From contig JAPJBO010000061.1 of the NCBI GenBank assembly GCA_030068145.1, positions 1 through 64,000 of the forward strand: 64,000 nucleotides of DNA, read 5' to 3'. Made by a program: the position numbers and the translations under genes. The notes beneath the pieces were generated by a model. It saw nothing but the letters and a program-made list of their open reading frames with translations. It was not told the origin of the DNA and did not search any database. Of this stretch, positions 52,951 through 62,599 are shown piece after piece; position 1 is the stretch's first letter; every line of letters starts with the position of its first letter. The stretch is from Diplonema papillatum (Eukaryota > Euglenozoa > Diplonemea > Diplonemida > Diplonemidae).

Positions 52951-53439
52951 AACGTATGAAAAGTACGCGGTGTACATTCGCGGAGAGAGGGGAGCGGATC
53001 TTAGTTCAATGTTCAAGAAAAACACTGCCTCTCAGGCACGTCAAGCCACACGGTGGACTCCCACGTCAGAAGCAGGAGTTGGTGCCTCGTAGCCAAAACG
53101 CGTGTAAATGTACACCCGAAAGGCGGGTGTTAACCCCCGCTTTCGACTCCAGCTTTTGTCAGCACCAGCTTCTGAGGCTGGATTTCACCGTGTGGACACC
53201 ACTGGTGAATTGCACTCACTAATTCGGAGACTTTTCGTCGATGCGATGCCGTGTCGCGGTTATTTGGCGCAAACAGGATGCGATTCTCTGAGGTGAAAAG
53301 GATGGCGCTACTGATAGCTTGACTTAGGTACCACTGCACCATGCACCCACAACCCACCATCCACTGGCAGCTAGTGTGGTATGCTGAGTGGTATCGCAAT
53401 TTCTTGACCCGGTTCCAGACTCGTGACCGGCACGGAACC

Positions 53440-53640
53440 TGATCCTTCGATGTCGGCTCTGCCCAACCAAGACAAACAAAATTGTCTAAGGGTTGTATTG
53501 TCCACCCACGAACAGGGAGCGCGAGCAGGGTTTAGACCGTCGTGAGACAGGTTGGTTTTACCCTACTGATGGAGAGAGAGCCCATCGGGCCAGCGCATTC
53601 CGACAGCAATACGGGGTAGTACGAGAGGAACTCCCGTTTC
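53440..53640 (+). rRNA. 28S rRNA fragment
   Basis: GATCCTTCGATGTCGGCTCT, then a segment with GTCCACCCACGAACAGGGAG, then TTTAGACCGTCGTGAGACAG and GGTTTTACCCTACTGATG, then AGTACGAGAGGAAC follow the order of the 3' part of eukaryotic large-subunit rRNA, including the sarcin-ricin loop. Variable stretches between them are unusual. Upstream 28S sequence is missing, and at about 53670 the similarity is broken by a palindrome-rich insert; TCTAAGCCC near 53788 may be a further piece. This is a partial copy, a pseudogene or an rDNA remnant, not a working rRNA gene. Confidence 0.8.
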
Positions 53641-53664
53641 TAGTCCCTGGTAGCCAGGGCTTAC

Positions 53665-53760
53665 GCTCCACGTGTGGAACGTGTGGATTTCCACACGTTA
53701 ATTATTTTTTTGAATTTTGTTCCCCCACGTGTGGATCCACAGGTACCACATGTGGATTTT
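53665..53760. repeat. Palindrome-rich insert with CACGTGTGG motifs
   Basis: CCACGTGTGG, GTGTGGATTTCCACAC, CCACGTGTGG and CCACATGTGG occur within 95 bp around an AT-rich centre; a related CCCACATGTGGACC is at 53910. It separates the 28S fragment from possible further rRNA sequence. Confidence 0.6.
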
Positions 53761-54048
53761 GATTTATTGGTCTACATGCAGGGGAGTCTAAGCCCACTAG
53801 TGGTCAAGGCCGCACAGCCAGGTGCCGCCAAGTCCAGTAGCTACCTAGCGACGCTATTCTTTTTTGCCGTCGCACAGGAAAGATTTTTTCCCCCTCGAAC
53901 CTTAAGCGCCCACATGTGGACCACACGTATTTGCTCTGAGACCAAAAACGGAGCGTTAGCCCTGCTGGTAGCTACGGTCGCGCGTTCCTGGGTCGAACGG
54001 GATGAACCAGCAATGAACCAGCACCGGAACTGAACGTTCCAGCCAGAC

Positions 54049-54112
54049 GAGTAGCGTAGTGGTATAGCGCGTCGGCTTCGTGGTTGTTTGAAATCGCTCC
54101 CTATGCAAGGCC
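54049..54112 (+). tRNA. tRNA-like remnant
   Basis: TAGCGTAGTGGTATAGCGC matches a tRNA D-arm with an A box, but the anticodon arm is shortened and the B-box-like GTTTGAAATC lacks the invariant C. It could be a decayed tRNA or the head of a tRNA-derived SINE. Confidence 0.3.
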
Positions 54113-54395
54113 GTCCTTGAGCCATCGCAGCTCGTTTGCAAAAAGGCTAGAGTCCTTGGGTGTATTGACAACGTCTGAAGCCGGGAAATAGCCGACTTGG
54201 ATCGTAGATGTGTCGCACGTGATCACCAGCCTTCTGCACACGCATTTCGTCATTGCGATGCTGCGTCACGTCTGGTTCGCTGGTCATAGGCCCTAGTATA
54301 GGCAAACAGACTGCCTCCTTCCCAAACAGGTTGAGCGCTGGGCGTTAGCGATTACGAACAAAGATACAGAAAGAGAGAGAGATAGACGAGAGAGT

Positions 54396-54655
54396 TAGAG
54401 TGCAGGGACCATCTCTTTGGGGAGTTTCCGGTCTCCTCACTCCACTTCGTGCTGCTACGGCGGGCGTAAGTCGCTCCGGAGGCGCGCTGCAGGTTGCGGT
54501 TCCGCTACGGTGAGTGGCGGCGCCGGAGTTGGCGCTGCAGCGGGCGCTCTGGCCGGCGGGTGAGCGCGTCTCGCGGGGGATCGCCGCCTTGTAGCGCTGC
54601 GGGCCCTCTTCTTTCTCACGACTGCGCGGCCTACGGCGGCGGCTAACACCTTGAA
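54396..54655 (-). repeat. GC-rich dispersed repeat, copy 3 (inverted)
   Basis: Reverse complement of 17738-17997, next to a (GA)n tract at 54370-54395, and only about 90 bp downstream of the syntaxin stop codon. Confidence 0.75.
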
Positions 54656-54744
54656 GGGAAACTTCAGCAGATGCATTTGGAGTTGTATCGTGTCCGCTTT
54701 CTAAGCCTCCCCCGGCCGAAAAACGTAAGGGAAGCATCACGTGT

Positions 54745-55120
54745 TCACTTGTGCATGATCAGCGCGATGCTGAAAATGATGATCAGGAGAAGCAGAAGGG
54801 CGATGGTCAGCTTGAACCGGGTGTTTTTCGCGTGGTCCTCGGCCTTCTTCAGCTCCCCGACGCCTTTCCGCACGCTTTCCCGGGCGTGGCCCACGTTTTC
54901 GTCGATGCGGTCGAGCATCGTGCCTTGGTCGATGACCATCGAGTTCAGGTCCGTGAACATCTCCTGCACTTCCAGCAGGTTCTTCACGATGTCTTGCAGC
55001 TCGGCGTCCCGCTGCGACACCATTTCGTCGGTGAGCCGCATCATTTCCATCTGGTCGACGGTCAGGTTCTGCTGCCGCATGTTCTCCTCTTGAAGATGCT
55101 GCTGCTCCTCGCGCTCCCAC
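54745..55120 (-). CDS. STX16: Syntaxin-16/Tlg2-like Qa-SNARE, exon 4
   Basis: Encodes the SNARE motif and membrane anchor. After a CTACAG acceptor the frame reads WEREEQQHLQEENM, then RDAELQDIVKNLLEVQEMF and LNSMVIDQGTMLDRID, with Gln of IDQGTM at the zero layer, and ends in the span LTIALLLLLIIIFSIAL before a short tail and stop. The zero-layer Gln and the DQGTMLDRID sequence are typical of STX16/Tlg2, the Qa-SNARE of the trans-Golgi/endosome. Joining all four exons gives 933 bp, 310 residues, close to the roughly 325 of animal STX16. All three junctions keep the frame. Confidence 0.93.
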
Positions 55121-55155
55121 CTGTAGTAGCAAGTAGTTCCATTAGTGCATTTGTG

Positions 55156-55303
55156 TGTGGGCCTTTGAAGCGTGGATGATGCCTCTCGCGCTGCTCCCCT
55201 TGAGGTTCCTGGCTCATGCCAAAGCGCCGCCGCCCGGGGTAATAGGTTGCGGCATCAGGCGTAGGCCAGGGCCAGGGAGGCTGTTCGGAGGGGTCACCAC
55301 CCA
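55156..55303 (-). mobile_element. Short LINE tail in syntaxin intron 3 (copy A)
   Basis: Matches the 3' end of the LINE (41644-41792) at high identity, ending at GGTCACCACCCAC. It is flanked by AAGTAGTTCCATTAGTG sequences. Confidence 0.8.
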
Positions 55304-55323
55304 CAAGTAGTTCCATTAGTGTG

Positions 55324-55438
55324 TGGGCCCCCTTGAGGTTCCTGGCTCATGCCAAAGCGCCGCCGCTCGGGTTAAGGGGTTGCGGCATCAGGCGTGGGCC
55401 AGGGCCACGGAGGCTGTTCGGAGGGGTCACCACCCACC
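55324..55438 (-). mobile_element. Short LINE tail in syntaxin intron 3 (copy B)
   Basis: Same tail with an internal deletion of about 40 bp, also ending exactly at CACCACCCAC and flanked by AAGTAGTTCCATTAGTGTG and AAGTAGTTCTATTAGTGTG. The shared break point with copy A suggests a defined short element or a local tandem duplication. Confidence 0.75.
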
Positions 55439-55504
55439 AAGTAGTTCTATTAGTGTGTGGCGATACCCACCTGGACAGGGTGTCTTGCGCCCCGCCAAGT
55501 AGTT

Positions 55505-55850
55505 CGAACGGATATGCAGCAACAATCTGCGACAATAGACTGCGCAACACGCACGTGGAGTAGTTAAAGTAGCAGTTTGAAAACTGCACACGTAGCAGCA
55601 GTGCACGTACTAGCAGTACAACATGTGGTATGCGTAGCACCACGTAGCAGTAGCAGCACGTACTAGCAGTACAACATGTGGTATGCGTAGCACCACGTAG
55701 CAGTAGCAGCACGTACTAGCAGTACATATGCGTACGTAGCATCTACATGGTGTACGTAGCAGCAGCACGTATGTGGTTGCATGCACACACTGGATAGGCA
55801 GCAACAAAGTGCGACGATGGGACTGCGCAGCACGCACGTGTTGCCCCGAG
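55505..55850. repeat. Tandem repeats around ACGTACTAGCAGTAC
   Basis: A unit of about 53 bp (AGCACGTACTAGCAGTACAA, then ATGTGGTATGCGTAGCACC) is repeated about 2.5 times at 55605-55735. An outer direct repeat (GGATATGCAGCAACAA at 55509 and GGATAGGCAGCAACAA at 55791, each followed by CTGCGCA and ACGCACGTG) brackets it. Confidence 0.8.
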
Positions 55851-56197
55851 CTGCGGCAATATCCGAACCGGACCGGAACACAACAGAACTGCTCTTACTT
55901 GGCCCACTGTGGATTGGGTCATCAGACTTTCAAACTCGCAGCCCGAAAGGGTTTCGCTTCCCACAGAGCAGTTCAAGGACTTTCACTCCAATGAAAAACA
56001 AGAACGTTGAAGTATGGTGAAAGATACCCCTGACCTCCAGGCACAGGGCCGTATTTTCCTGCATAGGCATCGACGCCCCTTTTGCGGCTACATTAGATTT
56101 GCGTTGTTGGCCACATTCGTCGGTTGTCCGGGTGGACCTTTCATTTGACTCTTTTACGTTTCTCGTTTTTTGAAATGCTGAGTCGCAAGAGGCATAC

Positions 56198-56273
56198 CGT
56201 TCAATTTCTTCCGATTGCTTGAACAGTGGTTTTCCCGAGCGCTCCTTCTCCGCCCGAAGGAAATTCCGTTGCA
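56198..56273 (-). CDS. STX16: Syntaxin-16/Tlg2-like Qa-SNARE, exon 3
   Basis: A 76-bp exon between a CAAACAG acceptor and a GTATGC donor (56197-56192). With the last base of exon 2 it reads MQRNFLRAEKERSG, then KPLFKQSEEIER, the stretch between the Habc helices and the SNARE motif, where STX16 has LKRMKNREE. Its phase (2 bases in, 2 bases out) is what exons 2 and 4 need. Confidence 0.88.
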
Positions 56274-56334
56274 CTGTTTGTGTTGGTGTGAATCGGGATC
56301 AGGTCGTCGGGAATGGAAGGGATTACAATGAGTC

Positions 56335-56437
56335 ACAGAATCAGAATCAGAATCAGAATCAGAATCAGAATCAGAATCAGAATCAGAATCAGAATCAGAA
56401 TCAGAATCAGGATCAGAATCAGAATCAGAATCAGAAC
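56335..56437. repeat. (CAGAAT)n hexanucleotide microsatellite
   Basis: About 17 units with one CAGGAT variant, inside syntaxin intron 2. Confidence 0.95.
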
Positions 56438-56564
56438 CTCAGAGCACACTTCCTTTGTTGCAACTCGGGCTCTCATTGCGTTAGTTAGATGTCATTTGCA
56501 CGCAAACGAGTACCCGCAATCCGTCTCTTCAAAAATTTCCTAACGCACGCTCGCTACTATAAAG

Positions 56565-56690
56565 AAGAAGAGAGAGAGAGAGAGACAAGTTAGAGTGCAG
56601 GGACCATCTCTCCGGGGAGTATCCGGTCGCCCCACTACTGTCCCGTACTACTACGGCGGGCGTAAGTCGTAGCGCCGTGGGCGCGGAGCG
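56565..56690. repeat. (GA)n plus partial GC-rich repeat
   Basis: GA tract (56566-56585) followed by GTTAGAGTGCAGGGACCATC and the next about 60 bp of the GC-rich repeat, then unrelated GC-rich sequence. Lies in syntaxin intron 2. Confidence 0.7.
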
Positions 56691-56861
56691 AGCCGCGGCC
56701 CAGTCAAAGATGATTGTTGGACCGATGGTGGCGCAGCCGGGGGCGTTCTGACTGACGGACGAGACCGCCTGGCAGGCGTGTGTCGACACGTTGTTCCGCG
56801 GGCTCTTCTCCTTGTGGCAATAGTCCGCCCTATGGCGGGGAGAAGAACGGATTTAGCATAC

Positions 56862-57116
56862 TTTCTCGGAACTCCTTGGACAAGTCGCTGAGCTGCGTGG
56901 TTAGGGAGAGCTGCACGTTGGTGATGATCTTCTTGTGTTCGCCACCTTCGGCACCGCTGAGCAGTGACGGGAGCCGCCTTATGTTTTTGTCGGCCTTCTT
57001 GAACTGGACGGAGATCTGCGCGGAGAGAAGCTGGATGTCGGTGTTGTCGTTGTCTTTGAGCGTGAAAAGCGACTTCGGGAGAAGCTTCTTACGCTGCAGC
57101 TCGGCAAGCTCGAGAA
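56862..57116 (-). CDS. STX16: Syntaxin-16/Tlg2-like Qa-SNARE, exon 2
   Basis: A 255-bp exon from an ATACAG acceptor to a GTATGC donor (56861-56856). It encodes the N-terminal helical (Habc) region: LELAELQRKKLLPKSLF, then NDNTDIQLLSAQISVQFKKA, RRLPSLLSG and TTQLSDLSKEFRE. The order of motifs matches animal STX16 (LASLHDKHLNRPTL, then EITQLFHRCQRAV, then LSTSFR). The first codon is split with exon 1. Confidence 0.92.
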
Positions 57117-57182
57117 CTGTATTGGTGTGTCAGCATGCATGCGCGAATCGTGGTTTAACGTGGTAAGTCTGAAGAAATGTAC

Positions 57183-57352
57183 AAAACCGTACACCGCGAG
57201 AGTAGAAAGTAGAAAAAGGAAACTAGAGTTTCCGTTGACCGCACTACCCTGAGCCCAAATCCTGGACGTGGTTGTGGCAAATTTGCAAATGATCATGATC
57301 AGAAGGTCCTACTTGGGCGGTTCAGTTTCCTCACACACTGCATGTGGCTAAA
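57183..57352. repeat. Single copy of the 35853-36372 repeat unit
   Basis: Matches the 170-175 bp unit with two small deletions; in syntaxin intron 1, about 65 bp from the exon 2 acceptor. It shows that the unit is dispersed as well as tandem. Confidence 0.85.
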
Positions 57353-58680
57353 ACAAAAAGAAGAAGATGAAAGAATGAGCGAACTGGACGCCGTGAGAGA
57401 CTTCTGCAATACTAGTTGCATGCGAAGGCGGACCCACTATCAGCACGGGACCTGAGTGTCTTCGGTCAGGAAGCGGGTTTCCAGACGGCTGCTCGTTGGA
57501 CGGCACAACCACGGCCACGCATGCTACGAGAGACAGGCACATCGGTCTCGGGGTCTGAGCAATCTGATAAACCCCCTACATCCTTCAGCCTCCACGTCGC
57601 TACACAAAGGGTGAGCAGAAGCCAGTACGACGATGACAAGGATCTTGCTGTCTTGCGTGCGGTGGATACTCCGTTCCTTTTCCGAGTTTGTGATTCTGAA
57701 CGACCACTAAACACGCTATGTCTACGTCTTCGTTGAAGATTCGCTCGCTTGAGATTCCGGGTTTTTGAAGTCTCTCGGTGACCTTTGCGAGATGGAATAC
57801 GCTGCCAACCGTTTCTTTTTTAATAATGACAAACGCGTTTTGTTACCATAACAAGCATTTATTCGGCAAGATGATTTCCGTTTATTTTGTCGAGGTGTCG
57901 GCTTTAGCCCCGAGGGAGGCCCGAGGGGGGGTTTGCAACTCCGAGCCACGAGCGGCAAAAAGAATAGGCGTGTGTTTGTTTGTACGTGCCGGGGGAGGAT
58001 TAGCCTGTTAGTGAGTGATAGTGAGTGAATATGATCGGTAGGCTAATCTTCTCCCAAACGCGCTGCCAGCGTTCTCTTTCGTGTTTACAATGCATTGTTA
58101 CTACGAAAAAAATGAAGCTCCCAGGTGTGTCGTTCTTTGTTTCTTCTCTTGGCGAGTTCGGCGCAGTTCCTGGAGTTAGTAGTATCCCGTCGTAGGGACG
58201 AGAACGGGGAGGGTATTACAGACAGAGTGCGTGTCTTTTTGGAATACTACGAGGTTTTATGGACTTTTTTTTTTGGGCAAATTATCTTATAGCCACCCGG
58301 TATTTTCAATATTTGAGCCAATTCACCTACCCCCTGATCGAGCGTAATCGAGTGTAATCGAGTGTAATCGAGCGTAATAGAGTGTAGTAGAGTGTAGTAG
58401 AGCGTTGTAGAGTGTGATCGAGATTGACACTAGTATTTTGGGTTCGACCACTGGTGGACCCCTGACTGGCCCATGGGCGACCATGTTGACCACTGTCTGG
58501 CCCAAGACGTGCCAAGCATAAGCATACGAGGGACGGAAACCGCAGGCAAGTGGGCGATGTGCATATGAGACCGGAAGCTCTCGAGATGAAGATGTTCTAA
58601 ATCATGGCAGCAAGCACGGGGACTGCAGGCGGGTTGGTGGCGAAAAGGGACAGAAAGATCTTCGAGCGACTGTGAGCAGC

Positions 58681-59178
58681 CTAGCAAGACGGGATGATGA
58701 ATGATGAAGAAGCGCTAAGTGATCGCAAAGGTCCTTGTCTGGCGACCGACCTTCCTTGAAAGGAAGGTCGGTAGCCAGACATTTTTGTCAGCAAGGTGCA
58801 GGCGATGCACGGGCTCCATGATGACCTCGTCAACGGCCCCACAGGCGTACACTCACTAGCCGTCGTGAAGAGGCCTCTGTCTGTAACCATCTTTTTCATC
58901 CTTGGGAGCAGTGCATCGCCAGGGAGATCGAACCCCAAGGCAAGGAGCGACTCTTGCAGCTTCTGAAAGTAATCCAGCACGTACTGGAGATACTTGGTTG
59001 TCGTTGCTGGATCCTTCTGCCACACAAGTGCTGCAAACACAAGCCGCATCCTCCATCTCTGCTCCATCGTGTCCAGGTACGAGAACGTCAGGCAGAGGAT
59101 ATCTTTGCTCCCCGGAAGCTCTCCTGCATCCCCGGCAATGACGAAGTCACCACCCCCAAGCCGGAGCAGAAACTCCAT
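58681..59178 (-). CDS. Unidentified ORF inside an inverted-repeat element
   Basis: 166 codons from ATG at 59178; the frame is open to about 59218 upstream. The first about 110 residues look protein-like: MEFLLRLGGGDFVIAGDAGE, then TFSYLDTMEQRWRMRLVFAA and YVLDYFQKLQESLLALGFDL. The remainder reads like non-coding sequence. I recognise no family. Its position between inverted ends suggests a transposon gene fragment or captured host exon; it could also be chance. Confidence 0.35.
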   Translation of the reverse strand: MEFLLRLGGGDFVIAGDAGELPGSKDILCLTFSYLDTMEQRWRMRLVFAALVWQKDPATTTKYLQYVLDYFQKLQESLLALGFDLPGDALLPRMKKMVTDRGLFTTASECTPVGPLTRSSWSPCIACTLLTKMSGYRPSFQGRSVARQGPLRSLSASSSFIIPSC

Positions 59179-59351
59179 GTCACCGAGGACAAGGTGCCTA
59201 CCGAGCGCTCGGCGAACACCCTATCGCCTGGAACTGGCCCGCACGGAATGCCTAAAGGCTCAAGTACTAACTGCGCTAAATTTAATATATGCGAGCTATT
59301 GTGGTACTCATTTGCATGCAAATGACTCCCCACTGACGCAACAAGAAGACG

Positions 59352-60106
59352 CCGATGCTCTATCGAATCACGCGATGGATGAGGTTCAGAGACGAGCGAC
59401 AGCCGAGTATCGGGACTCGGCGACCGCGAAATCGTACGCGATGAAGAGCGCGATGCGACGGCTGACGAGTATCGTGCAGACGCCGATTCACCCGGCGCTT
59501 GAGATGCAAGTCAACGTCCTGACGTCTCTCGGAGGCGGGAACATGGCCGGACTCAACAAGAGACCACAAATAGCAAACCAGCAGGCGTTTGAAGCTGTGA
59601 TGCGCGCCTACGAAGCCGCCGCACGAGAGCAGACGGCGAAGTAGGCCGGCGACAAGGTGCGAGCCGTACCGCAGGCTGGGCTCCGCAAAGCTGCAACACT
59701 GAATGGCAGTTTTCGACCGCAGACGCATTACCCGTCGGGATGGGAGCGCAAGCAGGCTCGATGGAATCACGAAGTCAAGCAGGAGAGACGAACTGCGCAG
59801 ACTGAGCGCAAGACGTGCACCAAGGGCAGACCAGGACGTTGGGACCGTGCGAAGTCGAAGAAGGAGTCCAAAAGCGAAGCAACAACACCAACGCGGAAAC
59901 GCAACTCGAAGGCAGCCAAGCGGGCCTCCAGTGAAGTAACGAAGCTCATCCGAGTGTCCGATGAAACCCCTTGTCAATACCACCCAACGACTGCGACGCG
60001 CGTGCGAAATGTCGGACGCTAGCGTCTGTCAAGAGCATGCGTGACTCAGCCGTGTTTTAAAGGTGAGATGAGAGGCACCGGCTCACTCTGTCAAAGGACT
60101 ATACTA
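59352..60106 (+). mobile_element. 5'-truncated LINE fragment with 16-bp target-site duplication
   Basis: ACGCAACAAGAAGACG at 59336-59351 and 60107-60122 brackets the insert. The frame reads DADALSNHAMD, HPALEMQVNVLTSLGG and GLNKRPQIANQQAFEAVMRA, then, past a TAG at 59642, NGSFRPQTHYPSGW, all matching the C-terminal region of the LINE at 41806-47580 and then a Cys/His stretch (TPCQYHP). The fragment starts at the end of RNase H. The 3' end shows no AC tail. Confidence 0.85.
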
Positions 60107-60502
60107 ACGCAACAAGAAGACGAGCTAATGCGAGATAGTGGTACCCGAGCCCGTACGCACTCGACAACCTGCTTCCGTGAGTCAGCCCGAGCTTCCTGGT
60201 CTCCAGCTACACTGCCTGTCGCGGTCATTTTTTCAGACTAATATTCTTGTTTTTATTCCAATTTCAATATCCTGTCATCAGCACCTTTTTAGCCCCGGAA
60301 GAAGGTGCGTTAGTGGGCCCGTTGAACCGGCCTATCAAGATTGGCTGAGTGTCACGCCTTTAATCAATTACTGCAGTACCCCCCCAATTCACCCAAATGT
60401 TGATCGAGTGTAATCGAGCGTAATCGAGCGTAATCGAGTGTAATCGACGCGTAATCGAGCTAAAGTCACTTTCAGGGGGGCTAGGTGAATTGGCTCAATA
60501 TT

Positions 60503-60800
60503 CCCTTATAGCCACGAAAAAAGAATTTTATTCCCTTATAGCCACGAACTGACTACAACCGTTTTTTTTTTCCCTTATAGCCACCACGAAAGAATTTTAT
60601 TCCCTTATAGCCACGAAAAAAGAATTTTATTCCCTTATAGCCACGAAAAAAGAATTTTATTCCCGCCACGAAAAAAGAATTTTATTCCCTTATAGCCACG
60701 AAAAAAGAATTTTATTCCCTTATAGCCACGAAAAAAGAATTTTATTCCCGCCACGAAAAAAGAATTTTATTCCCTTATAGCCACGAAAAAAGAATTTTAT
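60503..60800. repeat. 30-bp tandem array (plus orientation)
   Basis: About nine units of TTCCCTTATAGCCACGAAAA plus AAGAATTTTA, some missing the TTATA part. The same unit is inverted at 61670-61945. Confidence 0.9.
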
Positions 60801-61669
60801 TGGGAAAAATAAATTCCCTCTGGTGGAAATGGCTTGCGGAGCGTGACGATAAATTTCGTTTATTTTTTGACAGGATTCCGTTGTGTTTACACAGGCCGGA
60901 CAAATAAACGAATTTATTTTTTCCGATCTCGGAATTTATTTTGCGCCGCCAGCTATTTTCAGTCGAAACAAATAAATGAAATTTATTGTCCCTAGGGAAA
61001 TAAATTCGTTTATTTTTCCGACTGAAAATAGCTGGCGGCGAAATAAATTCGTTTATTTTTCCGACTGAAAATAGCTGGCGGCGCAAAATAAGGTCGTAGG
61101 CAGAAATCTGTAGGGGAGACCCCTCGTCCGCTCGTGGCTCGGGGTTGCAAACCCCCCCTCGGGCCTCCCTCGGGACTAAAACCGACACCTCGACAAAATA
61201 AACGGAAATTATCTTGCCGAATAAATGCTTATTATTCCCTTATAGCCACGGAAAAAGAATTTTATTCCTGGAGAGCCACCTTCTCCTGTTCGTGTTCATA
61301 GGGTGCCCACCCCTCGCAAGATCAGTCTAAAACTATGGTCCTACCTCCACGAGAGTTCTGAGGAGGATACCCCTGTCGTCCCCATACATCGTGAGGCTTG
61401 CTGCCTGATTTCCGATCATAAAATTGGTCCTTTGCATTCTATCCGAGGGAGAGGGAGGGGATGCAAAATGCAGTTCAGACTGAAATAGAAGGAACACACA
61501 CTTATCCGTTTCTTGACCTACGATGCCGTGTTATGAAAACTGTTGAGGGGCCCCTTCACAGGGGAAAACTCCCCTTGAAACCACGACTCAGAGGACCCTT
61601 GCCGTTGATACCTTAAAGCCAGGACTTAGTGTCTGGTGCAACCAGGACGGGCTGTCCAGGCTGGTCAGG

Positions 61670-61945
61670 GAATAAAATTCTTTTCCCGTGGCTATAAGGG
61701 AATAAAATTCTTTTTTCGTGGCTGTAAGGGAATAAAATTCTTTTTTCGTGGCTATAAGGGAATAAAATTCTTTTTTCGTGGCTATAAGGGAATAAAATTC
61801 TTTTTCCGTGGCTATGAGGGAATTTAAAAACATGTGGTGGCTGTAAGGGAATAAAAAACATTGACGTGGCTATAAGGGAATAAAATTCTTTTTTCGTGGC
61901 TATAAGGGAATAAAAAAAAATCGTGGTGGCTATAAGGGAATAAAC
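61670..61945. repeat. 30-bp tandem array (inverse orientation)
   Basis: About nine units of GTGGCTATAAGGGAATAAAA plus TTCTTTTTTC. With 60503-60800 it forms a widely spaced inverted pair around the AT-rich hairpins at 60840-61090. The FYSLIATKKE frame on the minus strand is a product of the repeat. Confidence 0.9.
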
Positions 61946-61957
61946 CCTTTTTTTTTA

Positions 61958-62245
61958 CATAAGCGCCAGCTTGAAAGGAAATGCTCGACGATGCTGCCCG
62001 ACAAAGAACAGAAGGGATCCCAAGTGCTGTAACTACCGAACCACGTGTTGAACGGACGTGAGGTCATGCGGGTCTACCCCTACACGACAAATCACACAAA
62101 CACAACAGGTCAAAAAATCCTGAGTGAGAAAACAACTTCCGCGGACGGTGGTGTAAGCGAAGAACAAATCAGATTGTGTTTGTATTGTATTTGCCCCTTA
62201 CCTCTATATTTCCCCCATTCCATTCGGAGTCGAAGCAGCTACGTC
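61958..62245 (-). repeat. A-tailed dispersed element, inverted copy
   Basis: Reverse complement of 49933-50215 over nearly its full length, with the A tail shown as a T-run at 61950. It lies about 55 bp inside intron 1, next to the exon 1 donor site. Confidence 0.75.
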
Positions 62246-62301
62246 GAGTATTCTTGCAGGGTCTTCGCCGGTTAATTGTTACTACGAAAAAAAGCGCATA
62301 C

Positions 62302-62527
62302 GGGAGGTGCGGATGCTGTTTTCGTTTTCCCGGATCTCGTCGAGGGCGTCGACCCACTCGGGCATGACATACTCACGGCCCATGCCCGCCTGGCCCTCCT
62401 CCATCGTCATGAGGGGGTTCTTGTCTTCGTAGTTCCGGGACGGCGCCCGCCGGATGCCGGTTTGCCGCACGCGCCGCCGCTTCGCGAAGAAGTCGTCTGT
62501 GCGGCTTCTGCACATGGGAGCCGCCAT
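62302..62527 (-). CDS. STX16: Syntaxin-16/Tlg2-like Qa-SNARE, exon 1
   Basis: Starts MAAPMCRSRTDDFFAKRR (ATG 62527; a second ATG, 12 bases on, gives MCRSRTDDFF). The RTDDFF segment is the short N-peptide that binds Vps45-type SM proteins. The exon continues to YVMPEWVDALDEI, matching PKWVDGVDEI of animal STX16, and ends at a GTATGC donor (62301-62296). Intron 1 is 57117-62301 (5185 bp) and filled with repeats. The upstream sequence (62535-62600) carries a CCGGGGGACGTGCAGATT block related to repeats near 12200 and 13270. Confidence 0.9.
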
Positions 62528-62599
62528 CTTTCCGTGTTGTGTTTCCGACGATCCCGGGGGACGTGCAGATTCGGTGTCTTTCGACCTTGCGTTTGTTTC

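Larger units (their letters stand above)
58312..60492. mobile_element. Inner inverted-repeat element with GTAATCGAGT arrays
   Basis: TTGAGCCAATTCACCTA with CCCCCTGA (58312-58340) is inverted at 60470-60505. Just inside each end is an array of ten-base units such as GTAATCGAGT (58341-58425 and 60402-60460). The element holds an unknown minus-strand ORF and a LINE fragment inserted later (59352-60106). Confidence 0.65.
57850..61228. mobile_element. Outer inverted-repeat structure in syntaxin intron 1
   Basis: 57850-57965 and 61105-61228 are inverted copies of about 115 bp (GCATTTATTCGGCAAGAT, TTTATTTTGTCGAGGTGTCG, then GAGGGAGGCCCGAGGGGGGG). Between them lie a second inverted pair, a LINE fragment, 30-bp tandem arrays and a further inverted pair (GCCGCCAGCTATTTTCAGTC at 60943 and its complement at 61020 and 61070). 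It may be one large composite transposon or nested foldback elements; no transposase is recognisable. Confidence 0.6.
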
